DNA of 64,000 bases, taken from NCBI GenBank assembly GCA_965228045.1, contig OZ245789.1, positions 4,030,001 through 4,094,000 on the forward strand, given 5' to 3'. Numbering within the stretch: the first letter of the stretch is position 1; each line of letters begins with the position of its first letter. Origin of the DNA: JANQEU01 sp965228045 (lineage in GTDB: Bacteria > Bacteroidota > Bacteroidia > Cytophagales > Cyclobacteriaceae). The notes under the pieces are model-generated. The model was given only the letters and a program-made list of their open reading frames with translations, ran no database searches and was not told the DNA's origin. A program made the position numbers and the translations under genes. Below, in pieces: positions 16,161-25,779 of this stretch.

Positions 16161-18563
16161 ATGTTTGGAAACTATCTGATCACTGCATTAAGAAATTTTA
16201 GGAAAAACAGACTTTATGTTTTCATCAACCTTTTGGGATTGACACTGGGATTGACATGCTGTCTGGTATTTTATTCTATCATAAAACATGAATTGACCTT
16301 CGATGATTTTCATCCAAACAGTGATCAGATCTTCAGAGTTGTAGAGCATCATGTGGGAGACAATGGCATGGATTTCAATGCGGTCTTACCGAATGCAATG
16401 CCATTTGCGCTAGCCACTGAATTTGCACATTCCCGATCTGTCATCCCCATGCATGGTCCTGTGGGTGCCACAGTTGAAATCGACCACAACCGTCGCTTGA
16501 ATGTCTACAAAGAGGAAGACAACATCATTTTTGCCAATTCATCATTTCTCAAAAGTCTGAACTTTCCCATAAAAACCGGTGGAGATGCAACCGAGTTAGA
16601 CAAGGCATTTACAGCTTTTATTACCGTCGACATCGCAAATAAGTACTTTGGATCCGACAATCCTATTGGAGAATTTATGCTTCTGGACGAAAGTATTACC
16701 GTGGAAATTGTCGGCATTCTTGAAAACACACCTACCAATACAAATACTCCTTTCGAAATCCTCGTCTCTTACCCAACCATATTTGAATGGAACGGAAACT
16801 ATATCAGAAACTGGTCCGCACACTGGGTGGGGTCAGCCTACTTTGTCCTGGATGAAAACCAGGATATCCCAAAGCTTGAAAGTGATCTGTCAGCATTTGC
16901 CCATCAATACCTCTCAGAATACGATAGGGCAAGAAATACCTATCACCTCCAGCCGCTCTCAGAAGTACATACCAATACTCAATATGATCATGGTGTAAAC
17001 TATGTAGCGCCCATGGAAATACTGACCGGCTTAGGCGCGCTGGCGGTAGTGATTTTGATTGCCTCCATTTTGAACTTTATCAATCTTGCCACAGCCCAGG
17101 CCATCCAGCGGTCCAGGGAAGTAGGAATCCGTAAAACTCTGGGCAGCACCAAAGGTCTACTTATATACCAGTTCCTGGGAGAAACGTTGATACTCGTTCT
17201 GACGTCCACGCTTCTTGCCATCACCCTTGGGCAGGTATTTCTGGATCAAATAAACAGTTACCTCACGCTAATAGCCTTCGAGGCAGGTTATGATGCCTCG
17301 ACCTTGATCTTTGCGTTGGCCTTAATGATCGTGACAACTTTCTTAAGCGGATTTTATCCGGCTTTTGTGATTTCAAGGTATAAGCCTATCGATGCATTGC
17401 AGAATCAAATCAATCTGAGCAAAGGGAGTGGTTCATTTTCAATAAGAAAAGGAATGGTCATTACGCAATTCATCATCGCCAACTTACTGATCATCACAAC
17501 CATTGTGGTTTCAAGTCAGATGAATTACATAAAGTCAAAAGACCTGGGATTTGACCCAATCAACGTGGCCATAGTGGAATTTCCTGAAGAAATGTCAGGG
17601 GATCTGCAGTTGATAAAGACTGAAATTGAAAAGCTCAATTTCGTAGAATCAGCTACCCGTTGCCAGGCTCCTCCTCAATACACTTCCAGCTGGAATACTG
17701 CATATCAGATCCAGGGGTTGGAACCCAATGAAAATATGACTTCAAACATCAAGTTCATTGACGGAGATTATCTCAAAACATTCGATATAAAACTGGTTGA
17801 TGGAAGGGATATCCTACCAACCTCTGCCTATGACTCTGTTTCGGATCTTTTGGTGAACCAAATGTTTCTGAATGAAGCTGGTCTGGACCCCAATGAAGCC
17901 ATCGGCAAAGAAGTCACCTTCATGGGATCCTGGAAGGGACGGATCATTGGGTTGGTAGAGGATTATCACTTTGAAGGTTTGCAGTTGTCAATCGGACCGG
18001 CAATGATGACCTATCATCCTGACTATATGAGACAATTGAATATAAAGCTCGCAGAAGGTAATCCGGAAGAACAAAAAGTTGCCATTGAAAGTGTATTTCG
18101 TGATTTTAATGCAGATGCATACTTTGAGATGACTGTTCTCACGGACTTAATTGAAGAGAACTATGTGGTAGAAAGAATCGCTTTTACTGTATTTCAGGTA
18201 TTTTCTTTGATTGCGATACTCATTGGAGGACTTGGCTTGTATGGTCTGGTTTCTTTTATGGCTTCACGCAACAAAAAATCTATAAGCATAAGAAAGGTGT
18301 TTGGAGCGAGTGCTTCTAACATCATCGGCCTTTTTAGCTGGCAGTTCCTCCAAATGATCATTATTTCATTTGTTGTTGGATCACCCATAGGCTACTGGCT
18401 ATGCAGAGAATGGCTCAATAATTTTCAATACAGAATAGACATTTCACCTGTGTATTTTATTGTAGCGGGAGCTGTTATAATATTGATTACCATCCTGACT
18501 GCAGGATTTAAGTCGTACCAGGTGGCGACTCAGAATCCTGTAGACACTCTTAGACACGAATAA
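16161..18563 (+). CDS. FtsX/MacB-type ABC transporter permease 1 of a tandem pair
   Basis: 800 residues with the double-FtsX layout usual in Bacteroidota: an N-terminal helix (NLLGLTLGLTCCLVFYSI), a large periplasmic MacB-PCD region, three helices near 290-400, a second periplasmic domain, and a final set of helices ending PVDTLRHE. The motif IRKTLGST and the later IRKVFGAS are the FtsX cytoplasmic coupling helices that dock onto an ATPase. No ATPase gene is in the window, so the partner must be encoded elsewhere. The likely role is export or mechanotransmission at the inner membrane. The second permease starts 11 bp downstream. Confidence 0.9.
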   Translation: MFGNYLITALRNFRKNRLYVFINLLGLTLGLTCCLVFYSIIKHELTFDDFHPNSDQIFRVVEHHVGDNGMDFNAVLPNAMPFALATEFAHSRSVIPMHGPVGATVEIDHNRRLNVYKEEDNIIFANSSFLKSLNFPIKTGGDATELDKAFTAFITVDIANKYFGSDNPIGEFMLLDESITVEIVGILENTPTNTNTPFEILVSYPTIFEWNGNYIRNWSAHWVGSAYFVLDENQDIPKLESDLSAFAHQYLSEYDRARNTYHLQPLSEVHTNTQYDHGVNYVAPMEILTGLGALAVVILIASILNFINLATAQAIQRSREVGIRKTLGSTKGLLIYQFLGETLILVLTSTLLAITLGQVFLDQINSYLTLIAFEAGYDASTLIFALALMIVTTFLSGFYPAFVISRYKPIDALQNQINLSKGSGSFSIRKGMVITQFIIANLLIITTIVVSSQMNYIKSKDLGFDPINVAIVEFPEEMSGDLQLIKTEIEKLNFVESATRCQAPPQYTSSWNTAYQIQGLEPNENMTSNIKFIDGDYLKTFDIKLVDGRDILPTSAYDSVSDLLVNQMFLNEAGLDPNEAIGKEVTFMGSWKGRIIGLVEDYHFEGLQLSIGPAMMTYHPDYMRQLNIKLAEGNPEEQKVAIESVFRDFNADAYFEMTVLTDLIEENYVVERIAFTVFQVFSLIAILIGGLGLYGLVSFMASRNKKSISIRKVFGASASNIIGLFSWQFLQMIIISFVVGSPIGYWLCREWLNNFQYRIDISPVYFIVAGAVIILITILTAGFKSYQVATQNPVDTLRHE

Positions 18564-18574
18564 TCAAAAAAAGC

Positions 18575-21055
18575 ATGTTCAAAAATTACGTTTTAACCAT
18601 AGTAAGGCAAGTACGAAAAAATAAAGTATTCACGCTGATCAATGTGCTGGGCCTGGCGGTCGGCATGTCTGCCTGCATAGCCATCGCCCAGTTCGTAAAT
18701 TTTCACCTCAGCTTTGATGATCACCATTCCAAGTCGGAGAGCATCTACCGAGTTCATCAAAATACGACCAAAGCCGAAGTGGATCTTGGTGAAAGCGGTA
18801 AAACCCAGGGAATTTTGGCTCAGGTCCTTATAGAAGAGTCGCCGCATGTTGAGAATGCAGGGCGATTCTGGAGCCTAAACTATATGAACAACTCCGTGAT
18901 CTACAAGGGAGAAGAAAAAATAATCACGTGGGAGGAGGATCAGGTTTATGGTTGCGATCAGGAGATTTTTGATATCCTGGATCTCCCTTTCATCTATGGT
19001 GACGCCTCTGCCTTCGACATTCCCAATAAAGCCGTGATGACAAAAAGTACCGCCGCCAAATACTTCGGTGACCTGGAAAATGCCATCGGTAAACAATTTG
19101 CTCTGAGCGGTAACAATGGCAGTCATGATTTTGAATTGACTGGAATCATTGAGGATATACCAAAAAATTCACACCTGGATATTGGCATTCTGGTGTCGAT
19201 TAAATCCATTGACGAATTCACTAACACGAGGGAAAGCTGGTATGCACACGATTATTTCACGTATGCCATTGTCCCGGATGAATCCAAAATACCTGAAATC
19301 GAACTGCTGATCGCAGACCTTTATCAGGAACACGCATCCGAAGTAATGACCAACTACGGTTATGAGGTTGATTATTTTCTTCGACCTATTACAGAAATTC
19401 ACACCCAATTCCGGGGGATAGATTTTGACAGTGGTTTTAAAGCCGGCATAGACATTAAAGTAGTCATTGGATTGGGGATAATAGCCCTGATAGTCCTAAT
19501 TATTGCCTGGATCAACTATCTCAACCTTTCATTGGTCAAAACCATGGAAAGACTGAAGGAGATTGGCATCAGAAAGGTTATGGGAAGTAACACGCGGCAG
19601 ATTACGATCCTTTTCATGTTGGAGTCATTTTTTCTTAATCTTTTCTCCTTTTTGGTGGCTATGACCCTGACACAGATTATCAGCCCATTTTTGGTTCAGT
19701 TAACGGGTCTTGAATTTAGTTTTCTGGAAAATATCAATCTAATTCTGGGACTTCTGCTCATCGTGGTCGCCGGATCCATCCTGATAGGTCTTTATCCTTC
19801 ATTGATGTTGAAAACACTCAACACAAATAATATTTTATTAGGCAACAGACAGCCGAACAAAGTCGGTAAAATCAGCCTCCGGACCATCCTGGTGTCTCTG
19901 CAATTTGTGATCACATTCCTGCTGATCGCTGCTACTCTTACCGTATACAAGCAGATCAATTATATGAAATCTGCAGATCTCGGATTCCACATTGACGACA
20001 TTATGATGGTGAAGGCACCTCCGGGAGATGTTTCGGACCAGGCTCAGGAGCAGGTGGAGAAATTCAATGTTTTCAAAACTGAAATTCTCAAAAACAGTGG
20101 TATTTCCGAAGTTACCAATGGTGGAGAAGTACCGGGCTCCCAAATCAATTGGCTGGCCAACCTGCACGAAGAATCAAAGACCACCTCAGAATCCATAAAT
20201 ACTTACTTATTTTCCATGGGAAGAGAATACCTTGATTTCTTTGACCTTGAAATCGTTGCTGGTAGAAACCTCATGCCCGGAGAAGGCCCTTGGTCTTCCG
20301 GTGAGATCCTTGTGAATGAAAGGTTTGTAGAGATGCTGGGATATGAGGACCCAAATGAGGCCATTAATAAAAAGTTGAAAGGATTCTTCACCGGAAATCC
20401 TCTAATCATTACCGGAATAGTCAAGAATCATCATCAGACATCACTCCATGACGATTTTGTGCCGATAGCTTACATTCTCTCCTCATGGACAGAGTATTAT
20501 TTCATCAAACTGCAAATACCTGAGACGCTTCCATCCAGTGATCAATATGACCAACTCCGGGAACTCGTCACCAAAGTGGAGGATGAATGGTACAGTGCAT
20601 TCGGGGACATTCCTTTTGAACATTCATTCCTTGATCAGTTTTTCAACCAGCAATATCAGGCGGACGAAAGATTTGGCAAGATTTTTACCACGTTTGCGAC
20701 ACTGGCCATTCTGATCGCCTGTTTGGGTCTTTTTGGGTTAACCTCCTTCACTCTACAGCAACGAACAAAAGAAATTGGAATTCGAATGGTTCTTGGCGCG
20801 AGCTTTTCACAGTTGGTTGTCCTCCTCTCAAAAAACTACCTTATCACCATACTGGCAGCTTACTTCATTGCAATGCCATTTGCATGGATGGGTATGAGAA
20901 AGTGGCTTGAAAACTATACGTTTCAGATAGAACTTGGCGCCTGGCTTTTGATTATTCCGCTGGCACTTGTGTTGCTTATCGCAATTCTGACCATTCTTTC
21001 CAGAATGACACAGTCCCTGAGAATGAATCCGGTGGATGCATTAAGAGACGAGTAA
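18575..21055 (+). CDS. FtsX/MacB-type ABC transporter permease 2 of a tandem pair
   Basis: 826 residues, same architecture as its upstream neighbour but clearly diverged: N-terminal helix NVLGLAVGMSACIAIAQF, a periplasmic domain, coupling motifs IRKVMGSN and IRMVLGAS, and the end PVDALRDE. The 11-bp gap and matching strand mean an operon, so the two products may pair as a heterodimer. A DUF4097 protein follows 46 bp later and could be the exported partner. ATPase not in window. Confidence 0.9.
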   Translation: MFKNYVLTIVRQVRKNKVFTLINVLGLAVGMSACIAIAQFVNFHLSFDDHHSKSESIYRVHQNTTKAEVDLGESGKTQGILAQVLIEESPHVENAGRFWSLNYMNNSVIYKGEEKIITWEEDQVYGCDQEIFDILDLPFIYGDASAFDIPNKAVMTKSTAAKYFGDLENAIGKQFALSGNNGSHDFELTGIIEDIPKNSHLDIGILVSIKSIDEFTNTRESWYAHDYFTYAIVPDESKIPEIELLIADLYQEHASEVMTNYGYEVDYFLRPITEIHTQFRGIDFDSGFKAGIDIKVVIGLGIIALIVLIIAWINYLNLSLVKTMERLKEIGIRKVMGSNTRQITILFMLESFFLNLFSFLVAMTLTQIISPFLVQLTGLEFSFLENINLILGLLLIVVAGSILIGLYPSLMLKTLNTNNILLGNRQPNKVGKISLRTILVSLQFVITFLLIAATLTVYKQINYMKSADLGFHIDDIMMVKAPPGDVSDQAQEQVEKFNVFKTEILKNSGISEVTNGGEVPGSQINWLANLHEESKTTSESINTYLFSMGREYLDFFDLEIVAGRNLMPGEGPWSSGEILVNERFVEMLGYEDPNEAINKKLKGFFTGNPLIITGIVKNHHQTSLHDDFVPIAYILSSWTEYYFIKLQIPETLPSSDQYDQLRELVTKVEDEWYSAFGDIPFEHSFLDQFFNQQYQADERFGKIFTTFATLAILIACLGLFGLTSFTLQQRTKEIGIRMVLGASFSQLVVLLSKNYLITILAAYFIAMPFAWMGMRKWLENYTFQIELGAWLLIIPLALVLLIAILTILSRMTQSLRMNPVDALRDE

Positions 21056-21101
21056 TGCAACCATTGTATTCCTGTACGGTCTTTCTCAAAAACTTTATAC
21101 G

Positions 21102-21992
21102 ATGAAAACTCAAAATTCCATTTTAACCTTCCTGGCTCTTATTTGTTTTCTGGCTACTTCGGCCCAAAAACGAGTTGATAAGACTTTTTCCGGTATTGAC
21201 CAGATTGAAATGAATATTGGCGCAGGCAATGTAGAATTTTCCAAAGGAAGCTCAACTGATGTGCGTGTACAATTGGAACACGATTTTGATGATTACGAAC
21301 CGATTTTCGAACAGAAAGGATCGCGGTTGGTCATCAGGGAAGAGCGAAATAAAAGAAATTCGTATTCCGGCAATGCTATCTGGCAAATATCCATTCCGGA
21401 GGGCATATCGGTTTCTCACAATACCGGCGCCGGAAATGTGGAGATAAGTGACCTGAAGGTGGATCTGGATATGAATTCCGGATCGGGTGATTACGAGATC
21501 GAAAATGTGGAAGGGGACCTTCGTTTCAATACAGGTTCAGGAAGCATTGACGCTACCAACATCACGGGAGAGATTTGGATGAATACCGGAAGTGGTGACA
21601 TTGACATTAGCGATTCTAAGGTTCGCATTTTTGCTAATACTGGCAGCGGAAGCATACAAGCGGATGGAATTGAATTGACTGGTAGTGCCAACTTCAACAC
21701 AGGTTCAGGGGATTCTGAGGTTTCTTTGTCAAAGTCACCTGGTTACGATCTTATCGTGAATACTGGTTCGGGAGACGCGTCATTGGATTTTGGTGGCAAC
21801 TCAATTGAAGGTACCCTAATGGTGACCATAAATAAGAAAAGGGGGAAAATCAAAGCCCCGTTTGAGTTTGACACAACAGAAGAAATCGATCAGGGTTACA
21901 ATACCCAGCTCAGAAAGACCAAAAGATTTACTTCCAGCAACGTAGACATTCAGCTAAGCACAGGTTCAGGAGTGGCCAGCGTCAGGGAATAA
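21102..21992 (+). CDS. Exported DUF4097-type beta-repeat protein
   Basis: 296 residues with a signal peptide (about 1-21). The centre is a repeat: N[TS]G[SA]G begins at residues 107, 125, 143, 161, 179, 199 and 220, a period of 18 residues that loosens to 20-21, and a final STGSG lies near the C terminus. This fits the stacked strands of DUF4097/head-GIN proteins, each turn ending in an Asn-Thr-Gly-Ser-Gly corner. It is probably a periplasmic or surface adhesin-like solenoid. It follows the two permeases in the same orientation and may be part of their operon. Function unknown. Confidence 0.82.
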   Translation: MKTQNSILTFLALICFLATSAQKRVDKTFSGIDQIEMNIGAGNVEFSKGSSTDVRVQLEHDFDDYEPIFEQKGSRLVIREERNKRNSYSGNAIWQISIPEGISVSHNTGAGNVEISDLKVDLDMNSGSGDYEIENVEGDLRFNTGSGSIDATNITGEIWMNTGSGDIDISDSKVRIFANTGSGSIQADGIELTGSANFNTGSGDSEVSLSKSPGYDLIVNTGSGDASLDFGGNSIEGTLMVTINKKRGKIKAPFEFDTTEEIDQGYNTQLRKTKRFTSSNVDIQLSTGSGVASVRE

Positions 21993-22005
21993 AATAAATG
22001 TTTGT

Positions 22006-22930
22006 GATGATCTGCGGGAAAGAATCACTTCCCGCGGATCACACATATAGAGGCCGAATCCAAGACAAATCTTATTCCAGAAGACTAATCTAATCTGCGG
22101 TATCCCTGAAATCTGCAGGAAACATTTTATCTCCCGCGGATCACGCAGATGCACACAGAACCTAAGACTAATGTATTTCCTTACCCCAATCTAATCTGCG
22201 GAATCCCCGATATCTGCGGGAAACATTTTATCTCCCACGGATCACGCAGATGCACGCAGAACCTAAGACTAATGTATTTCCTTACCCCAATTTAATCTGC
22301 GGAATCACCGATATCTGCGGGAAACATTTTATCTCCCGCGGATCACACAGATGCACGCAGAACCTAAGACTAATGCATTTCTTTACCCCAATCTAATCAG
22401 CGGAATCACCGATATCTGCGGGAAACATTTTATCTCCCGCGGATCACACAGATGCACGCAGAACCTAAGACTAATGTATCTCCTTACCCCAATCGAATCT
22501 GCGGAATCCCCGATATCTGCGGGAAACATTTTATCTCCCTCGGATCACACAGATGCACGCAGAACCTAAGACTAATGTATCTCCTTACCCCAATCGAATC
22601 TGCGGAATCACCGATATCTGCGGGAAACATTTTATCTCCCTCGGATCACACAGATGCACGCAGAACCTAAGACTAATGTATCTCCTTACCCCAATCGAAT
22701 CTGCGGAATCCCCGATATCTGCGGGAAACATTTTATCTCCCTCGGATCACACAGATGCACGCAGAACCTAAGACTAATGTATCTCCTTACCCCAATTTAA
22801 TCTGCGGAATCCCCGGAATCTGCGGGAAACTATTTAATGAAATATACCCCCTCGATAACGCAAACAGTCACAGAATCCAAGACAAATCTTATTCCAGAAG
22901 ACTAATCAAATCTGCGAGAACTATTTTAGG
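22006..22930. repeat. Palindromic tandem repeat array A1 (101-bp unit)
   Basis: Seven near-identical 101-bp units run from 22129 to 22835, each starting at ATCTCCC (22129, 22230, 22331, 22432, 22533, 22634, 22735). Each unit holds CTGCGG, then TGCGGGAAAC, then TCTCCCGCGGAT and CAGATGCACGCAGAA, giving hairpins such as GCGGGA...TCCCGC. The array is closed at each side by a different edge unit with an identical 35-nt stretch at 22056-22090 and 22873-22907. There are no variable spacers, so it is not CRISPR. It begins 14 bp after the DUF4097 stop codon. Confidence 0.95.
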
Positions 22931-23036
22931 GATAAGCTCAACCGACATAGTTTTCAAGCAAACTGGAATTACAGAAATCTGAAAAGCATAGGTTTTTTAG
23001 TAAATTCGACCAAACCAGTTTATTAATAAATCAGCT

Positions 23037-23414
23037 ATGACAGAAAATGATATCTCCTATGAGATTCGAGGTGCTATATTCGAAGTCTACAATGCACTCG
23101 GTCCCGGCTTATTGGAGTCAGCCTACGAAGCAGCCCTCATTTATGAACTACAGGAATCGAATTTTTACGTACAATCTCAGGTTAGCTTTCCACTTATCTA
23201 CAATGATGTTCGATTGGATATCGGATATCGCATTGATCTCCTTGTGGAAGATAAAGTTTTAATCGAACTAAAATCTGTTGAAACACTTTTGAAAGTGCAC
23301 CACAAGCAAGTACTTACATATTTGAAGCTAACCGGAATCAAACTAGAACTATTGGTCAATTTTAATTGCTCCGACATATCAAAATCAATCTTCAGAAAAG
23401 TAAATGGACTTTAG
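23037..23414 (+). CDS. GxxExxY protein, PD-(D/E)XK nuclease-like
   Basis: 125 residues, the full family length. The name-giving motif is at 24-30 (GLLESAY), and the nuclease core is visible: Glu27, Asp67 in YRIDLLV, and Glu77-x-Lys79 in IELKS, which fits a PD-(D/E)XK metal site. The family is widespread in Bacteroidota, Verrucomicrobiota and Planctomycetota; its function is not established. The gene lies in a 500-bp gap between two arrays of 101-bp palindromic repeats, with no other gene there, so the protein probably belongs with the repeats. ATG 23037 is the only sensible start. Confidence 0.9.
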   Translation: MTENDISYEIRGAIFEVYNALGPGLLESAYEAALIYELQESNFYVQSQVSFPLIYNDVRLDIGYRIDLLVEDKVLIELKSVETLLKVHHKQVLTYLKLTGIKLELLVNFNCSDISKSIFRKVNGL

Positions 23415-23439
23415 AAAAGATTTTTTGTCTCACTTGATT

Positions 23440-24047
23440 ATAACTGAATACACGGAACCCAAAAGACGGTAAATGCTTTACGAGCCAATCTAAATCTGCG
23501 GCATCCCCGAAAATCTATAGGAAAACAATTCAAGAAATTTTATCTCCCGCCAATCACGCAGATAGACGCAGAGCTTAGGAATGATAATATTTCTGAAGAC
23601 TAATCTAATCTGCGGAATCCCCGAAATCTGCGGGAAACATTTTATCTCCCGCGGATCACACAGATGCACGTAGAACCTAAGACTAATGCATTTCTTTACC
23701 CAAATCTAATCGGCGGAATCCCCGATATCTGCGGGAAACATTTTATCTCCCTCGGATCACACAGATGCACGCAGAACCTAAGACTAATGCATTTCTTTAC
23801 TCCAATCGAATCTGCGGAATCCCCGATATCTGCGGGAAACATTTTATCTCCCTCGGATCACACAGATGCACGCAGAACCTAAGACTAATGTATTTCCTTA
23901 CCCCAATCGAATCTGCGGAATCCCCGATATCTGCGGGAAACATTTTATCTCCCTCGGATCACACAGATGCACGCAGAACCTAAGACTAATGTATTTCCTT
24001 ACCCCAATCGAATCTGCGGAATCCCCGAATTCTGCGGGGAAACAATT
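23440..24047. repeat. Palindromic tandem repeat array A2 (101-bp unit)
   Basis: Same family as array A1. A diverged unit (about 23480-23643) leads into four good units starting at 23644, 23745, 23846 and 23947. The leader holds GAAGACTAATCTAATCTGCGG-like edge sequence near 23602, as at the left edge of array A1. The array stops about 7 bp before the stop codon of the rhodanese gene on the other strand. Confidence 0.93.
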
Positions 24048-24054
24048 TCACCAA

Positions 24055-24600
24055 CTACCGCACAAGCAGTTCGTTCTTGCAGCTCACCTCCTCTTCTGAT
24101 GCCGTATTCCAGGTACTCATGCCACCCAAAAGGTTTTTTATGTCTTCAAAACCATTATCAGCAAGTAGCTTACTAGCTCTTGGGCTTCTCATACTTATCG
24201 AGCAATACACCACCATTTCCCGATCCTGATACTCTTCAAGTTCTTTCAACCTGTCGGCCAATTCCTGAATAGGGATGTTGATGGCATTTTTCATGATACC
24301 AAGCTGAGAACTTTCCTGATTGTATTCAGCCTCGGTTCTGACATCGAGAAATACTACATCCGGATTGTTTGATACAATCTCACACAAATCCACCGGAAAT
24401 ATGTGCTGATATTTCAACCCCTCATTGATATTATCCGCGTTAAGCAACTCCATACCACAGACCGGACATTCACCGGGTTCCGACCATGATTGATTGTGAC
24501 AATCCTCACTACATGGAGGGCAGATATATTTAGGGGAATTTTCCTGAGCCTCTGCGATAAGGAAAAGGCACAACAGACTAATAACAAGTATTGATTTCAT
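24055..24600 (-). CDS. Exported rhodanese with N-terminal cysteine-rich metal-binding segment
   Basis: 181 residues from the Met opening a signal peptide (MKSILVISLLCLFLIAEAQ); seven residues further upstream is a less likely start. Residues 27-48 contain CPPC...C...CPVCGM, a heavy-metal-binding (HMBD-like) zinc or copper knuckle. A rhodanese domain follows, with DVRTEAEYNQ and the active loop YCSISMRS (Cys133). It probably works in the periplasm on sulfur transfer or metal/thiol handling. The gene ends almost at the edge of a repeat array, so its natural terminator may have been replaced. Confidence 0.87.
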   Translation of the reverse strand: MKSILVISLLCLFLIAEAQENSPKYICPPCSEDCHNQSWSEPGECPVCGMELLNADNINEGLKYQHIFPVDLCEIVSNNPDVVFLDVRTEAEYNQESSQLGIMKNAINIPIQELADRLKELEEYQDREMVVYCSISMRSPRASKLLADNGFEDIKNLLGGMSTWNTASEEEVSCKNELLVR

Positions 24601-24642
24601 AGATATTGAGTTTTGACTCAATAAAGATAATGAAATGAAAAT

Positions 24643-25023
24643 CTAGTGCGAATGCACATGCAGGTCTTCAAAAGATCTGACAATCTCAGATTTGATGCCG
24701 AAAAACTCCAACATCACCCGGGCCGCCCCCCGTATGATGATATTTTTCGAGATTACGATCACACTACCAATTCTGTAATTGGATTCTTTCAAGTAATTGT
24801 ACCACTCTTTCCGGGCCGCCATTTCAAAGCCGGTCATTTCCTCACAATTCCAGATGATGGTCCAGTCTGCCACTAAATCGTGCTTCTCGAATTCATGACG
24901 CCATGTGTCGACTCCCTTTACCGAATCCTCTTTAGAGAACTTCCCTTTAAAAATGAAATGAAGACAATGGTTGTCAAACTCAGGTTCGTACCTGATATCA
25001 AGTGTGGAAGCAGCGAGTAACAT
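24643..25023 (-). CDS. SpoIIAA/STAS-like small protein
   Basis: 126 residues, cytoplasmic. Pattern: strand with CLHFIFKGKFSKEDSVKG, then DWTIIWNCEEMTGFE, a helix, and SVIVISKNIIIRGAARVMLEFFGIKSEIVRSFEDL. This is the layout of SpoIIAA-like proteins in Bacteroidota, distant relatives of anti-anti-sigma STAS domains. Two full-length relatives (28501-28896, 51703-52101) and a truncated one (52115-52306) lie in this window. The role is unknown; no phosphorylatable Ser can be pointed to. Confidence 0.7.
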   Translation of the reverse strand: MLLAASTLDIRYEPEFDNHCLHFIFKGKFSKEDSVKGVDTWRHEFEKHDLVADWTIIWNCEEMTGFEMAARKEWYNYLKESNYRIGSVIVISKNIIIRGAARVMLEFFGIKSEIVRSFEDLHVHSH

Positions 25024-25146
25024 AGTATGAGCGTTTAGTTATATACAATGTACCAAATTACCAGCTAAGAATGAAACAAATTAATCTTATGATAATACAT
25101 AATTTGAAAAAAGAATTATATGTCTACAAATGATTAAGTTTAAGGT

Positions 25147-25485
25147 GTGGGAACTTATACAAAACAGACGCTAATCCCTTTTCTATTCCTGCTCTTCTCC
25201 CTTGCAGGAGGTCTTGCTGGTGCACTGATTGTAACAACGGAGTCCCCTTCCAGGACCAATACGGAGCTTGTTGTCAGGGTCCAAAAAAAGAAATCGGATG
25301 TATTACTCCCTTCCGGAATATCTGTTTCCACCTACATGGTTAGACCGGATAATGAACCTCACACGTATATTGCAAGGGCACTCTTAAAAACATGGGAAAT
25401 AAAACGAAGCACCTTCATCACGTTCAAATCCTTAGTGTTTCTTAGATCTGAGGTACAAAGAAACCATACCCTCTTCATTTCCTGA
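25147..25485 (+). CDS. Small membrane-anchored hypothetical protein
   Basis: 112 residues from a GTG start. It opens with a hydrophobic segment (FLFLLFSLAGGLAGALIV) that could anchor or export it; the rest is polar with no motif I know. It is followed by a good terminator at 25507-25527, which supports a transcript here. It could be a spurious frame, so confidence is low. Confidence 0.4.
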   Translation: MGTYTKQTLIPFLFLLFSLAGGLAGALIVTTESPSRTNTELVVRVQKKKSDVLLPSGISVSTYMVRPDNEPHTYIARALLKTWEIKRSTFITFKSLVFLRSEVQRNHTLFIS

Positions 25486-25506
25486 TTAATTGATTCACGG
25501 TTATGT

Positions 25507-25527
25507 TTCCTGCATCGCAGGAATTTT
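25507..25527 (+). terminator. Rho-independent terminator
   Basis: TTCCTGC-ATC-GCAGGAA is a perfect 7-bp stem with a 3-nt loop, then TTTT. It lies 22 bp past the stop codon of the GTG-started frame at 25147-25485. Confidence 0.75.
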
Positions 25528-25547
25528 CCCATTCAATTAATCAAACT

Positions 25548-25745
25548 ATGTCAAAAAAAATCAAGAGGATCCTGCGATTGATCCTGTTAATATTCTTCAT
25601 GATCCTGGCATCCGTTGGGATGGCCTTGCCTTTCAACTTCAATTCCAGGGACAAATACATGAACAATGAAACCAAAATAGAACTGGTCGAGCGAAAAGAC
25701 GAGGACGAAGAAGACCTGAAGGATGTAGAGGAGGTCCGCGAGTAA
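25548..25745 (+). CDS. Small single-helix membrane protein, 65 residues
   Basis: Starts at ATG 25548 (MSKKIKRILRL), since an upstream in-frame ATG falls inside the terminator hairpin. One hydrophobic helix (about 8-28) is preceded by Lys/Arg and followed by a short loop, then an acidic end rich in Glu and Asp (VERKDEDEEDLKDVEEVRE). This fits a small inner-membrane protein with its N terminus inside. The DinB-like gene starts 34 bp later on the same strand. Function unknown. Confidence 0.65.
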   Translation: MSKKIKRILRLILLIFFMILASVGMALPFNFNSRDKYMNNETKIELVERKDEDEEDLKDVEEVRE

Positions 25746-25779
25746 CTTTTTTCATAGATTCGCCCTAAAGTGAACAGAT

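Noticed and set aside
22351..22982. Chain of overlapping open frames of about 72 residues with repeated MHAEPKTN starts
   Set aside because: They follow the 101-bp repeat; since 101 is not a multiple of 3 the frame changes in each unit, and no start, ribosome site or function is shared.
23644..24047. Possible CRISPR array
   Set aside because: Units are almost identical along all 101 bp with no variable spacers, and no cas gene is near.
25503..25547. Upstream ATG for the 65-residue membrane protein
   Set aside because: It lies inside a terminator hairpin; ATG 25548 begins the basic-hydrophobic segment expected of the protein.
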